Source: Galbitalea sp036499165 (lineage in GTDB: Bacteria; Actinomycetota; Actinomycetes; Actinomycetales; Microbacteriaceae). Taken from it: 43,030 nt of DNA. Positions 15,758 to 24,362 of this stretch are shown piece after piece; position 1 is the stretch's first letter, and every line of letters begins with the position of its first letter. The notes beneath the pieces are model-generated. The model was not told the origin of the DNA and did no database searches. It was given only the letters and a program-made list of their open reading frames with translations. The stretch is taken from contig DASYEE010000098.1 in NCBI GenBank assembly GCA_036499165.1, positions 1 through 43,030 of the forward strand. Reading direction: 5' to 3'. The translations under genes and the position numbers were made by a program.

Positions 15758-16257
15758 ACCACCGGGTCCTTGTCCTTTTCGAGCTCCTCGAGGAGCGATC
15801 GAAGCTCAGCGCGGATGAAGTCCTTCGACGCGACATCCTTCATCGCGAGCCGAAGGCTGACGATCTCGCGCGCCAGGTACTCCGTGTCGTTGAGATTGCG
15901 CTCAGCGCGCTGCCTGTCCTGCTCGATCTGCACCCGGTCGCGGTCATCCTGCCTGTTCTGCGCGAGCAGGATGAGCGGCGCGGCATACGAGGCCTGGAGC
16001 GAGAGGATGAGCGTCAGCAGGGTGAAGTTGGATGCCCGCGGGTCGAACTGCGCGCTGAGCGGCGCCCAGGAGTTGTAGCCGAGCCAGACGACCACGAACA
16101 CCGTCATCCCGACGAGGAACCACGACGTGCCCATCGCCCGGGCGAACCCCTCCGAGAATCGACCGACGCGATCCCGATTGGCGACCCGGGGAACGAAGTT
16201 GGTGCGGAGGCCCTTGGGTGAATCGAGTCGTGTCTCGTCGCGGTTAGCGCGTGCCAT
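15754..16257 (-). CDS. DUF1003 membrane protein
   Basis: A 167-residue protein with two transmembrane helices (about 45-63 and 78-98) and a charged helical C-terminal tail (100-165) likely to form a coiled coil. The region from ARAMGTSWFL to LLAQNRQDDRDR is the DUF1003 signature. The function is unknown. The ribosome site AAGGAGG lies 7 nt upstream. It overlaps the CBS-protein gene by 14 bp and mrp by 4 bp, so the three are translated as one unit; the same grouping is known in other actinobacteria. Confidence 0.88.
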   Translation of the reverse strand: MARANRDETRLDSPKGLRTNFVPRVANRDRVGRFSEGFARAMGTSWFLVGMTVFVVVWLGYNSWAPLSAQFDPRASNFTLLTLILSLQASYAAPLILLAQNRQDDRDRVQIEQDRQRAERNLNDTEYLAREIVSLRLAMKDVASKDFIRAELRSLLEELEKDKDPVV

Positions 16258-17566
16258 TGGGTGTCCTCCTTGTCGTTCTTACCGGGATCGTTGCAGTCGA
16301 GGTGTCGCTGTACAGCGACTGCGTACTGCTTTCGTGGTCCGTACTTCGCCAGTCATCCGGGAGCAGGTAATCGAGGACGTCGTCAATGGTCACCACCCCG
16401 ACCAGACGGTGGTTTTCATCGACGACGGGAACAGAAACGAGGTTATAGCTCGCGAGGCGGCGCGCGACCTCGGCCGCGTGCGTGTTGGCACCGACAGGCT
16501 CGAGACTCTGGTCGAGCAGCGTGCCGAGGCGTTCGTTGGGTGGGTAGCGCAGCATCCGCTGGAAATGCACCATTCCGAGGAACCGCCCGGTCGGCGGCTC
16601 GTACGGCGGAAGCGTCACACAGACGGCCGCGCCGAGGGCCGGCGCGAGTTCGTGGCGACGGATCAGGGCGAGGCCCTCAGCGACCGTCGTGTCAGCCGAC
16701 ACGATGATCGGCTCGGTCGTCATCAGGCCGCCCGCGGTGTCGGGCGCATACGCGAGCAGGAAGCGGACGTCGTCTGCCTCCTCTGGCTCCATGAGCTCGA
16801 GGAGTGCCTCACCACGCTCCTCGCTGAGCTGGGCGATGAGGTCTGCAGCGTCATCCGGCTGCATCTGGTCGAGGACGTCCGCTGCGCGGTCGTCGTCAAG
16901 CTTGTTCAGGATGTCGACCTGGTCGTTCTCCGGCATCTCTTCCAGAACGTCGGCGAGTCGGTCGTCGGAGAGCTCCTCGGCGACCTCGAGCATGCGCTGC
17001 TCCGGGAGATCGAGCATGGCGTTCGCGAGGTCGGCTGGCAGCAGGTCTGAATAGCTGGCGATGAGTTGCGTCGCGGACTGGGATTCGCCAGCGGTCGTCT
17101 TCTCGACAACGTCTCTCCAGTTGACGAACACGGTCGGGCCCTTGCCGAACGGTGACGCCGTGACCTTGGGGCGACGGCAGAACAGCTGGCTGACCTCCCA
17201 CTCGCCGGGGCTGTGCTCCTCGATCGCGACATCCTCGATGGTGGCCTCGCCCGACTTGTCGCGCAGGGTGACTTTGCGACCGAGCAACTCGGCGATGACG
17301 CGCACCTCACCGCCGCGCTGCTCGAAGCGGCGGAGGTTGATGAGGCCCGTTGCGATGATCTGCCCCGAGCCGATGCTCGTGACGCGCCCGATACCGAGGA
17401 ACACCCGTCGCTTCCCGGGAACCTCGACCACCAGGCCGACAACACGCGGTGAATCGGTCTTGCGGTAGACCACGAGGACGTCGCGGACCTTGCCGACGCG
17501 GTCGCCAAATGGGTCGAAAACGGAGCACCCCGCCAGGCGGGCAACGAATACTCTCGTGGCGCTCAC
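16244..17566 (-). CDS. PRC-barrel / MgtE_N / CBS-pair protein without transport domain
   Basis: A 440-residue cytoplasmic protein. Residues 1-130 look like PRC-barrel repeats, about 170-275 is an MgtE N-terminal superhelix (repeated ADVLxxMxxDDxADxL motifs), and 283-410 is a pair of CBS domains beginning at GGLMTTEPIIV. The five-helix Mg2+ channel of true MgtE is missing, so this is a sensor-like relative, possibly binding Mg2+ and adenosine nucleotides. GTG 17566 is chosen because a TACGCT box ends 7 nt upstream and homology-like sequence starts there. It heads the DUF1003-mrp-gabD2 run and is divergent from a YflT-like gene 36 bp away. Confidence 0.83.
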   Translation of the reverse strand: MSATRVFVARLAGCSVFDPFGDRVGKVRDVLVVYRKTDSPRVVGLVVEVPGKRRVFLGIGRVTSIGSGQIIATGLINLRRFEQRGGEVRVIAELLGRKVTLRDKSGEATIEDVAIEEHSPGEWEVSQLFCRRPKVTASPFGKGPTVFVNWRDVVEKTTAGESQSATQLIASYSDLLPADLANAMLDLPEQRMLEVAEELSDDRLADVLEEMPENDQVDILNKLDDDRAADVLDQMQPDDAADLIAQLSEERGEALLELMEPEEADDVRFLLAYAPDTAGGLMTTEPIIVSADTTVAEGLALIRRHELAPALGAAVCVTLPPYEPPTGRFLGMVHFQRMLRYPPNERLGTLLDQSLEPVGANTHAAEVARRLASYNLVSVPVVDENHRLVGVVTIDDVLDYLLPDDWRSTDHESSTQSLYSDTSTATIPVRTTRRTPNGTR

Positions 17567-17573
17567 GGATACA

Positions 17574-17579
17574 AGCGTA
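17574..17579 (-). promoter_or_regulatory. -10 box, leaderless-type start of the CBS-protein operon
   Basis: TACGCT on the minus strand ends 7 nt before the GTG at 17566. On the plus strand GACAAT (17591-17596) ends 6 nt before the divergent GTG at 17603, so two promoters are packed into 36 bp. Confidence 0.45.
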
Positions 17580-17602
17580 GTCGCGCGTGGGACAATGATG
17601 CC

Positions 17603-18094
17603 GTGAGTAACCAGCAGCCATTTCCGCGCCGCGGGCCTGCGCTTCCCTCGATCCCGAAAGGCGAGGTCCTCGGCACATACGAGACCTACCCCGAGGCCCA
17701 GCAGATCGTCGACAAACTGGCGCACGCCGACTTCGACGTGAGTCAGCTCGCGATCATCGGCAGCGACCTGAAGACCGTCGAGCGCGTCACCGGGAAGCTC
17801 ACCTACGGGCGCGCTGCTGCCGGGGGAGCGGCGACCGGAGCGTGGTTTGGCCTCTTCGGCGGCGTGCTGCTGTTCCTGGTGTCGAGCTCGCCCAATCCCG
17901 CATACGCTGTTGCAGCGATCTTCATCGGCGCGGGCTTCGGCATGCTCTTTGGGGTTGTCACATACACGATCAACCGTCGCAGGCGTGACTTCACCTCAAC
18001 TCACCAGGTGATCGCCTCGAGCTACCAGGTGATCGCACCAGCCGGGCAGGTCGTTCGCGCCCAGGAGCTACTGGAGCGCAGCGAGCACCAGTAG
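17603..18094 (+). CDS. YflT/GsmA-like general stress membrane protein
   Basis: A 163-residue protein with a soluble N-terminal domain (about 20-65) resembling the heat-induced stress protein YflT family: GTYETYPEAQQIVDKLAHADF followed by LAIIGSDLKTVERVTGKLTY in the full sequence. Two transmembrane helices follow, the first Gly-rich (about 72-93), the second 98-121, with RRRR marking the cytoplasmic side. The function is unknown. The divergent partner is the MgtE_N/CBS protein, as with Rv1232c-Rv1234 in M. tuberculosis (from memory), suggesting a shared ion or stress role. GTG start follows a GACAAT box by 6 nt. Confidence 0.78.
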   Translation: MSNQQPFPRRGPALPSIPKGEVLGTYETYPEAQQIVDKLAHADFDVSQLAIIGSDLKTVERVTGKLTYGRAAAGGAATGAWFGLFGGVLLFLVSSSPNPAYAVAAIFIGAGFGMLFGVVTYTINRRRRDFTSTHQVIASSYQVIAPAGQVVRAQELLERSEHQ

Positions 18095-18105
18095 CTGCGG
18101 TGGCA

Positions 18106-18128
18106 GGCTGGTTAGCGCCCCGCCAGCC
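18106..18128 (+). terminator. Short inverted repeat between convergent genes
   Basis: GGCTGG (18106-18111) and CCAGCC (18123-18128) pair around an 11-nt loop, starting 12 bp after the YflT-like stop and overlapping the pepP stop. It is a weak bidirectional terminator candidate. Confidence 0.35.
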
Positions 18129-19602
18129 AGGCTTCCACGTCGTCGGCCGTGCGCGGGATCCCGATCGACAGGTTCTCGGCGCCGGACTCCGTCACGAGGA
18201 TATTGTCTTCGATTCGCACACCGATGCCCCGGTACTCAGACGGCACAGTGAGGTCATCCGGCTGGAAGTAGAGCCCGGGTTCGATCGTGAACACCATTCC
18301 TGGTTCGAGGATGCCGTCAAGGTAGAGCTCGCGCCGCGCCTGCGCGCAGTCGTGGACATCGAGACCAAGATGGTGGCTCGTGCCGTGCACCATGTACCTG
18401 CGGTGGTACTGGTGCTCCGGCTCCAGCGACTCCTCGGCGCTGACGGGCAGGAGGCCCCACTCCGCGGTCCGTGCGGCGATGACCTGCATCGCGGTTGCGT
18501 GGATCTCGCGGAACCGGATGCCCGGCTTCACGATCGCGAACGCGGCATCCGCTGCCTCGCGAACGGCCTCGTACACGCGGCGCTGGACTACCGAGAAGTG
18601 TCCGCCTACGGGGAGTGTGCGGGTGATGTCGGCGGTGTAGAGCGAATCGAGCTCGATTCCCGCGTCGAGCAGGATGAGGTCGCCCGGCACGACCGCGCCG
18701 TCGTTGCGGGTCCAGTGCAGGATGCACGCGTGCGGTCCACTCGCTGCGATCGTGTCATAACCGACCGCGTTGCCTTCCGCGCGCGCCCGCCTGTTGAAGG
18801 TGCCTTCCACGAGGCGCTCGCCCTTCGGATGAGCGATGATCTGCGGGAAGTCGGCTATGACGTCATCGAAGCCCTGCTTCGTGGCGGCGACCGCTCGTCG
18901 AAGCTGGTCGATCTCGTAGCCGTCCTTCACAAGTCGCGACTCTGAAAGCTCACGGGCGAGGTCTGCGTCGCCGTCGGTCTCGAGCGACTCGGTGTCCGCG
19001 CTCAGCAGGCGCCTGCCGTCAACCTGGTCGGTCACGTCGCGGTCGCCGTCTCGCACGATGAGGGTGTCGGCGTCCGTGCTATCGATGACGCTCGTGAACG
19101 CCGCAAGGTTTCGAGTCGCAACGCCGAGATCTGCCGCGACATGGGAGAGCGACGGGCGCGGGCCCGTCCAGAATTCGCCGATCTCGGGGTTGGCGTAGAA
19201 CTCGTCGGAGTCACGCCCCGCGGCTTCGCGGAAGTACAGGGTCGCCTCATGGCCGGATGCCGTCGGCTCGAGCACGAGAACGCTGCCAGGCACGCAGTCG
19301 CTGCCCCATCCGGTCAGGTGTGAGAACGCGGAGTGGGCGCGGTAGGCGTAGTCGGTGTCGTTGGAGCGCACCTTGACCGCGCCGGCGGGGACGATGAGGC
19401 GCTTGCCGGGATACTTCTGCGAGAGGGCGAGACGACGGGCGGCGGCGTATGGCGCCTGCTCTCGCGGCTCTGGGGCGACATCCGGCCGCTCGGCCCAGTT
19501 GCCGGAGATGTAGTCCTTGAAGGTTTCGGAGACCGGAGTGGTCGAACGATTGGATGTCGCGCGCGGCGCCTTGGCTGCCTGCGTGCCCTCAGAGTTGCCC
19601 AT
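18112..19602 (-). CDS. pepP: Xaa-Pro aminopeptidase (aminopeptidase P)
   Basis: A 496-residue metallopeptidase that removes an N-terminal residue preceding proline. Residues 40-225 are the AMP_N creatinase-like domain; the rest is the pita-bread catalytic domain. The manganese ligands are visible: Asp in LLDAGIE, Asp in YTADITRT, His in GTSHHLG, Glu in TIEPGLY and Glu in GVRIEDN. ATG 19602 is chosen over an upstream extension that would run into the next gene; CAGAAT ends 6 nt before it. The first 35 residues are Ser/Thr/Ala-rich and probably disordered. The gene ends 17 bp from the convergent stress-protein gene. Confidence 0.93.
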   Translation of the reverse strand: MGNSEGTQAAKAPRATSNRSTTPVSETFKDYISGNWAERPDVAPEPREQAPYAAARRLALSQKYPGKRLIVPAGAVKVRSNDTDYAYRAHSAFSHLTGWGSDCVPGSVLVLEPTASGHEATLYFREAAGRDSDEFYANPEIGEFWTGPRPSLSHVAADLGVATRNLAAFTSVIDSTDADTLIVRDGDRDVTDQVDGRRLLSADTESLETDGDADLARELSESRLVKDGYEIDQLRRAVAATKQGFDDVIADFPQIIAHPKGERLVEGTFNRRARAEGNAVGYDTIAASGPHACILHWTRNDGAVVPGDLILLDAGIELDSLYTADITRTLPVGGHFSVVQRRVYEAVREAADAAFAIVKPGIRFREIHATAMQVIAARTAEWGLLPVSAEESLEPEHQYHRRYMVHGTSHHLGLDVHDCAQARRELYLDGILEPGMVFTIEPGLYFQPDDLTVPSEYRGIGVRIEDNILVTESGAENLSIGIPRTADDVEAWLAGR

Positions 19603-19646
19603 CCGACCATTCTGCACCCGGCGATGGGGAGGCTGCCGTGCTGACG

Positions 19647-20657
19647 CTAAGGGTTCCGCGCAAGCGTCGTCACGACGGGGCGGTGGTCGCTGCCCGCCGT
19701 GTCTTCTGTGCCGACAACCTTCATCGCGACGACTTTCCAAGTGTTGCCGTACATGACGTGGTCGATCTGCGCGCCGAGCAACTGGGGGAGTGAGGTCGGC
19801 CAGCTGCCGAGTGCAGCTCCGCGCGACGCCGCGCCGGAGTCGGTGCAGCTCCCGAAATCGTGGCCGTCGGTTCCGTACGTGCGCAGATGATCGAGGGTCG
19901 CGTTGAAGTCCCCGGCCATGATCAGGTTGCCGCCCGTGCACCTGGTCGCGAGGTAGCGGAGGTCGCTGCGCCAATTTCGCATCTCCTGTGGCTTCGGAGA
20001 CACAGCGTGTACGGCGACGATCACCGGGCTGCCGATCTGGTTCGGCTCGGCGATCACCGTCGACGAGACGGATGTGTCGCCCTCGAAGCTGTTGACGGAG
20101 TAGCTGCCGAGCGCGGAGCTCACCAGGAGGGTCGTTGCGTGCGAGCTGTAGATGTAGCCGTGCGCTGCGGAGAGCACCCACATCGGACGCCCGGCCGCCC
20201 GCATGATCGCCTCGATCTCGACGCCCGTCTCCTGTGTCGTCTCCGGCAGCGCGATGATATCGGCGTGCTGGGCGATCGCGAGCTTCGCGATCGTCTCAGG
20301 GCCGGGGGCGCCCCCCTTCGTGTTCCACGACAACACGGTGACATCCGTAGCTGCCTTCGCCGAGACCGTTGACGCGCCGAAGCCGCGCAACTCGAGGATG
20401 CCGCCGACCGCGAGGACGAAGAGGATCAGGAGCACTGCGGCCGCGCCGAAGAACCGGCCGGCGCTTCGCCAGACCAGGGCAGCGAGGAGGACGACCACCA
20501 CGAGGCCGAGCGCGATTACGACATCGAGGCCGCGGAGTGCGATCACCTGCGCCACGATCGGCTGCGCTTGCAGCCCGAGTCCCTCCGGCCATGCGACAAC
20601 GAAGAGCGTCGCCGCGATCGCGACCAGGAATACGGCGGCGACGATACGGCGAATCAT
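19647..20657 (-). CDS. Membrane-anchored endonuclease/exonuclease/phosphatase-family protein
   Basis: A 336-residue protein with three N-terminal transmembrane helices (about 5-25, 43-63, 70-92) followed by an EEP domain facing the outside. EEP marks are SWNTKGG near the start, ALPETT with the metal-binding Glu, AGDFNAT and the terminal GSDHRP. All core catalytic residues appear present. Substrates in this fold range from DNA and RNA to phosphoinositides, so the substrate is open. It lies 44 bp upstream of pepP on the same strand and divergent from the PHP gene by only 32 bp. Confidence 0.85.
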   Translation of the reverse strand: MIRRIVAAVFLVAIAATLFVVAWPEGLGLQAQPIVAQVIALRGLDVVIALGLVVVVLLAALVWRSAGRFFGAAAVLLILFVLAVGGILELRGFGASTVSAKAATDVTVLSWNTKGGAPGPETIAKLAIAQHADIIALPETTQETGVEIEAIMRAAGRPMWVLSAAHGYIYSSHATTLLVSSALGSYSVNSFEGDTSVSSTVIAEPNQIGSPVIVAVHAVSPKPQEMRNWRSDLRYLATRCTGGNLIMAGDFNATLDHLRTYGTDGHDFGSCTDSGAASRGAALGSWPTSLPQLLGAQIDHVMYGNTWKVVAMKVVGTEDTAGSDHRPVVTTLARNP

Positions 20658-20677
20658 GGTTCCGCGAGCCTAACGAA

Positions 20678-20683
20678 TACGAT
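20678..20683 (+). promoter_or_regulatory. -10 box, leaderless-type start of the PHP gene
   Basis: TACGAT ends 6 nt before the ATG at 20690. It lies in the 32-bp gap shared with the divergent EEP gene, so the -35 region must overlap that gene's 5' end. Confidence 0.5.
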
Positions 20684-20689
20684 TGCAGG

Positions 20690-21547
20690 ATGCCTCTCAG
20701 CGGTGCCATCGACCTGCACACTCACAGCAGCGTGTCAGACGGTACCGAAACCCCCGGCGACCTCGTTCGCTCTGCGGTGACCGCGGGCCTCAGTACCGTC
20801 GCCCTGACGGATCACGACTCGACCTCAGGCTGGAACGAGGCGTTCGAGGCCGCGGCGGGAACCGGGCTCATGGTTGTGCCCGGCATGGAGCTCAGCACCA
20901 ACTACGGCCCGGCGAGCGTGCACATGCTCGCCTACCTGTTCGACCCGCACAACCCGGAGGTGCTGGAAGAGACCGAGCGCATTCGCGATGGACGCATGCA
21001 CCGCGCTGAGCGCATCGTCGAGCGCATCTCCAAGGACTATGGCATCACCTGGGCTGATGTGCTCGCGCAGTCGACGGATGGCGGTACCATCGGCCGTCCG
21101 CATATCGCGGATGCGCTTGTCGCCCACGGGGACGTACCGGATCGCAGCGCCGCGTTCCAGACGATCCTGCACTGGAAGAGCGGGTACTACGAGAAGTACT
21201 ACGCGCCGTCGCCGCTTGTGGGCGTGCGCATGATCACCGCAGCGGGCGGAGTGCCGGTGCTCGCGCATCCTGCGACTCACGGTCGTTATCGGGTGATCGA
21301 GGATGACGCCATCGAAGAACTGGTTGACGCCGGCCTCTTCGGTCTCGAGATCCACCATCGCGACAACACCGAAGACGGCAAGGCGCGCCTCTACGAGCTT
21401 GCGGCCAAGTTCGGACTCCAGGTGACGGGCTCGAGCGACTACCACGGCGACGGCAAGCCCAACCGGCTCGGCGAGAACACGACCGAGCCCGCCGTGCTCG
21501 AGAAGCTCATAGCCGCTGGAACGGGTTCGCACCCGTTCCAGGGCTAA
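20690..21547 (+). CDS. PHP-domain phosphoesterase
   Basis: A 285-residue protein of the polymerase/histidinol phosphatase fold. Metal ligands are in DLHTHSSVSDG (8-18), ALTDHDS, GMELS, HMLAYLF, LAHPATH and the terminal SSDYHGDGK. The arrangement matches the stand-alone TrpH/YciV-like group, whose E. coli member (RNase AM) degrades short RNA 5' ends and nucleoside 3',5'-bisphosphates. A similar role here is an inference. ATG 20690 is chosen because the motif-bearing N-terminus starts there and the TACGAT box precedes it; longer frames run antisense through the EEP gene. Confidence 0.88.
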   Translation: MPLSGAIDLHTHSSVSDGTETPGDLVRSAVTAGLSTVALTDHDSTSGWNEAFEAAAGTGLMVVPGMELSTNYGPASVHMLAYLFDPHNPEVLEETERIRDGRMHRAERIVERISKDYGITWADVLAQSTDGGTIGRPHIADALVAHGDVPDRSAAFQTILHWKSGYYEKYYAPSPLVGVRMITAAGGVPVLAHPATHGRYRVIEDDAIEELVDAGLFGLEIHHRDNTEDGKARLYELAAKFGLQVTGSSDYHGDGKPNRLGENTTEPAVLEKLIAAGTGSHPFQG

Positions 21548-21568
21548 TCCCCGACCGACAACGCTCGC

Positions 21569-21642
21569 AAAGTCGGTATCTGCCCCGACACGCCGCGAGA
21601 TGCTGCTGCGGTGCGCGGTGTGTCGACCGGATTACCGACTTT
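21569..21642. repeat. Large two-tier palindrome between convergent genes
   Basis: AAAGTCGGTA (21569-21578) pairs perfectly with TACCGACTTT (21633-21642). Inside, GACACGCCGCG (21587-21597) pairs over 11 positions with CGCGGTGTGTC (21614-21624), with a single G-T wobble. The two stems are separated by 8 nt on each side, and the loop is 16 nt. It fills most of the gap between the PHP and DEAD-box genes. It may be a bidirectional terminator or one copy of a dispersed palindromic (REP/MITE-like) element. Confidence 0.75.
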
Positions 21643-21665
21643 AGGGACTGGGCAGTGGGGATGTT

Positions 21666-23141
21666 CTAGGAGGTCGGCGCGGCCGGCGCTCCGCCTGAGG
21701 GGCGACGGCGCGTGCGGTTGCGTCGGCGCGCTGGTGCCGCGCCGTCGTGCGTGCCCGCTCCCGGCTCGCCGGCTTCGTGCGCGCGCTGCTCGGTCGACGG
21801 ACCGTGCGATGAGCTGTTTCCACTACCGCCACGCGTGCGGCTGCGCTGGCGATCGCCGCCGCGTCCCTCAGAACCGCGGCCTTCACCACTGCGGCCCTCA
21901 GCGCCACGGCGCTCGCGGGGCGGGTGGGATGCCGCGCCCTCGACCTTGGGGACGGGGCTCGGCTTCAGCCGACCCTTGGAACCGGCGGGAATGTCGAGGT
22001 CGGTGTAGAGGTGCGGTGACGACGAGTACGTCTCCACTGGCTCGGGCTGGCCCATGTCGAGTGCCCTGTTGATGAGCGACCACTTGTGCATGTCGTCCCA
22101 GTCGACGAACGTCACGGCGATGCCCGTCTTGCCTGCGCGGCCTGTGCGGCCGGCGCGGTGCAGGTAGGTGTCGTGGTCATCCGGGATCGTGTGATTGATC
22201 ACGTGGGTGACGTCGTTGACGTCGATACCGCGGGCCGCGACATCCGTTGCGATCAGGATGTCTTTCTTGCCGGCCTTGAACGCGGCCATCGCGCGCTCGC
22301 GCTGCTCCTGGTTCAGGTCGCCGTGCACGGCAGCCGCGTTGAATCCGCGGTCGTTCAGCTCCTCGACGAGCTTCGCTGCCGCGCGCTTGGTGCGGGTGAA
22401 GACGACCGTCTTGCCACGGCCCTCCGCCTGCAGGATGCGGGAGATGACCTCGTCTTTGTCGAGCGAATGCGCGCGGTACACGACGTGCTTGATGTTCGCC
22501 TGGGTGAGGCCCTCGTCCGGGTCGGTCGCGCGGATGTGGATGGGCCGGTTCATGAAGCGGCGAGCCAGAGCGACGATCGGCCCAGGCATGGTCGCAGAAA
22601 AGAGCATGGTGTGGCGGGTCGGGCTGGTCTGTGCGAACAGCTTCTCGATGTCGGAGAGGAACCCGAGATCGAGCATCTTGTCCGCCTCATCGAGCACCAT
22701 GACCTCGACGTTCTTCAGGCTGAGGAGTCGCTGCGATGCGAGGTCGAGAAGGCGGCCGGGTGTTCCAACGACGACCTGCGCGCCATCCTTCAGGTCTGCG
22801 ACCTGGCCCTCGTATGCCTTGCCGCCATAGATGGCGACGACCTTGGTTGCGCGATTGGATGAAGCGAGCACGAGGTCTTCGGCCACCTGAACACACAGTT
22901 CACGCGTCGGAACGACGACGAGCGCCTTAACGCCCGGCTCCGGATTGGCGCCGAGAGCCTGCAGCAGCGGAAGGCCGAAGCCGAGCGTCTTGCCCGTGCC
23001 CGTCTTGGCCTGGCCGATGATGTCCTGGCCGGAGAGCCCGAGCGGGATGGTCTGCTCCTGGATGGGGAACGGCTCGATGATGCCCTTGGTTGCGAGTGCA
23101 TCGACCATGTCCTGCTCGATGCCGAGATCTGAAAAAGTCAC
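21666..23141 (-). CDS. DEAD-box RNA helicase (RhlE/DeaD-like)
   Basis: A 491-residue ATP-dependent RNA helicase. In order: Q motif (F3 to Q28), Walker A AKTGTGKT (45-52), PTREL, the DEAD box in VLDEADKML, SAT in LFSATMPG, and HRAGRTGRAG in the second RecA domain. From about 390 on the protein is disordered and rich in Arg, Gly, Ser and Glu, probably an RNA-binding tail that ends in an Arg/Pro/Ala stretch. It starts at GTG 23141. The position next to the ferritin-like and DUF3107 genes matches M. tuberculosis Rv3211 (RhlE), from memory. Confidence 0.93.
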   Translation of the reverse strand: MTFSDLGIEQDMVDALATKGIIEPFPIQEQTIPLGLSGQDIIGQAKTGTGKTLGFGLPLLQALGANPEPGVKALVVVPTRELCVQVAEDLVLASSNRATKVVAIYGGKAYEGQVADLKDGAQVVVGTPGRLLDLASQRLLSLKNVEVMVLDEADKMLDLGFLSDIEKLFAQTSPTRHTMLFSATMPGPIVALARRFMNRPIHIRATDPDEGLTQANIKHVVYRAHSLDKDEVISRILQAEGRGKTVVFTRTKRAAAKLVEELNDRGFNAAAVHGDLNQEQRERAMAAFKAGKKDILIATDVAARGIDVNDVTHVINHTIPDDHDTYLHRAGRTGRAGKTGIAVTFVDWDDMHKWSLINRALDMGQPEPVETYSSSPHLYTDLDIPAGSKGRLKPSPVPKVEGAASHPPRERRGAEGRSGEGRGSEGRGGDRQRSRTRGGSGNSSSHGPSTEQRAHEAGEPGAGTHDGAAPARRRNRTRRRPSGGAPAAPTS

Positions 23142-23303
23142 GTTGATATTGCCCTGTCAGCTGAACTGAGTCAGCACCGTTGGCGGCGCCCGTTTTGACA
23201 TGAGGCGCGCGGCTCCCGCCAGAAGTGGGGAGCATTGCTCGCCAGTTTAGCTGGTCCGGGCACTTCTTCGCTGGCGACCGGCCGTCGCCCTAAGCTTGCC
23301 TTC

Positions 23304-24062
23304 GTGGTGAATTGGTTCGAGCGTGCCGTGCGCCGCGTGAGGGGTGGTGCCGGTGGGCGTGTCGACGCTCCACGGATCCGACCCCGTTCGCAGTCCAACC
23401 TCGAAAGCACCAAGGTCGACCTGCACGAACTCGTACCGGACACCATGACCTTCCTCGGAAAGTCTGCGTATGTGCAGCTGATGCTGTTTGAGAATCTCAG
23501 CCGAATCGTCACTACGGCACCGACGATCGAGGCCAAGTCTGCGATGAGCGATGTCGCTAGTGCTGCGCTTGCCAAGTACCAGGGGCTCACCCGTGAGATC
23601 GAGCGCCAGGGTGCAGACCCCGCCGAGGTGATGAAGCCGTTCTCCCGCGAAATCGATTCATTCCAGCGCAGGACCCAAGGCCACGACTGGCACGAGTCAG
23701 TGACAACGTGTTATCTCAGCGGCGGATTCCTGAACGATTTCTTCGCGCGACTCGCCACGGGACTCCCGACTGCGGTTGCGGCTCGAGTAACGGCCATCCT
23801 GACCGCCGATTCGGGGGAGGCGATCGTCGTCAGCGAACTGCTCGGCGTCACGGAGGGTAACCCGCGACTGTCTGCGCGGCTCGCACTCTGGGGCAGGCGG
23901 CTGGTTGGCGACACGATGCTCATCGCGCGCTGGGCGCTACGAGAATCCGACAGCGCTGCGAGCACAGCTGGCAATACAGACGAAGAACGACTCGAGCCCG
24001 TTTTCACCGAACTGATCGCGGCGCACACCAGGCGAATGGATGCGCTGGGGCTGACCGCGTAA
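23304..24062 (+). CDS. Ferritin-like fold protein (Rv3210c-type)
   Basis: A protein of about 252 residues, mostly helical. It resembles the actinobacterial ferritin-like-fold proteins found between rhlE and the DUF3107 gene. I see no E-x-x-H pair, so a di-iron site is doubtful. The first 35 residues are basic (RRVRGG, RIRPRSQ) and may contact nucleic acid or membrane. The start is ambiguous between adjacent GTGs at 23304 and 23307; a TAAGCT box ends 7 nt before the first. It is convergent with the two small genes that follow. Family placement rests mainly on context and helical pattern. Confidence 0.65.
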   Translation: MVNWFERAVRRVRGGAGGRVDAPRIRPRSQSNLESTKVDLHELVPDTMTFLGKSAYVQLMLFENLSRIVTTAPTIEAKSAMSDVASAALAKYQGLTREIERQGADPAEVMKPFSREIDSFQRRTQGHDWHESVTTCYLSGGFLNDFFARLATGLPTAVAARVTAILTADSGEAIVVSELLGVTEGNPRLSARLALWGRRLVGDTMLIARWALRESDSAASTAGNTDEERLEPVFTELIAAHTRRMDALGLTA

Positions 24063-24069
24063 CGAGAAG

Positions 24070-24360
24070 TTAGGCGCGCGACAGCTTCTGGAGCAGCGCG
24101 TCGTCGTTCTCGTGGCGGCGACGCGGCACGATGAGCGCGAGCACGATGGAGACGATCGCACCGGCAGCAAGGCTGACAACCCAGATCCAGCCGCCGTCGA
24201 ACTTCCACCCGGCCCAGGTCAGGGCGACCCACACGATGGCCGATACCGCGCCGGCAATGGCCGGTACGAGGACGGTGCCGTACGTGTCGCGACCCGGGAG
24301 CACGTAGCGCACGCCGAGCGCGATCGCTGCGGCGATGAGCACGACGAACAGCAGCTCCAT
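24070..24360 (-). CDS. Small three-helix membrane protein
   Basis: A 96-residue protein with three hydrophobic helices (about 2-20, 29-49 and 57-78), a cytoplasmic RRRR and a short charged tail. No known function or domain is recognised. It begins 2 bp after the DUF3107 stop and is clearly co-transcribed with it. Convergent with the ferritin-like gene, 7 bp away. Confidence 0.72.
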   Translation of the reverse strand: MELLFVVLIAAAIALGVRYVLPGRDTYGTVLVPAIAGAVSAIVWVALTWAGWKFDGGWIWVVSLAAGAIVSIVLALIVPRRRHENDDALLQKLSRA

Positions 24361-24362
24361 GG

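Noticed and set aside
18112..20181. An extended 689-residue start for aminopeptidase P
   Set aside because: The extra N-terminus is Arg-rich, runs out of frame through the EEP gene and resembles no AMP_N domain; ATG 19602 gives the normal length.
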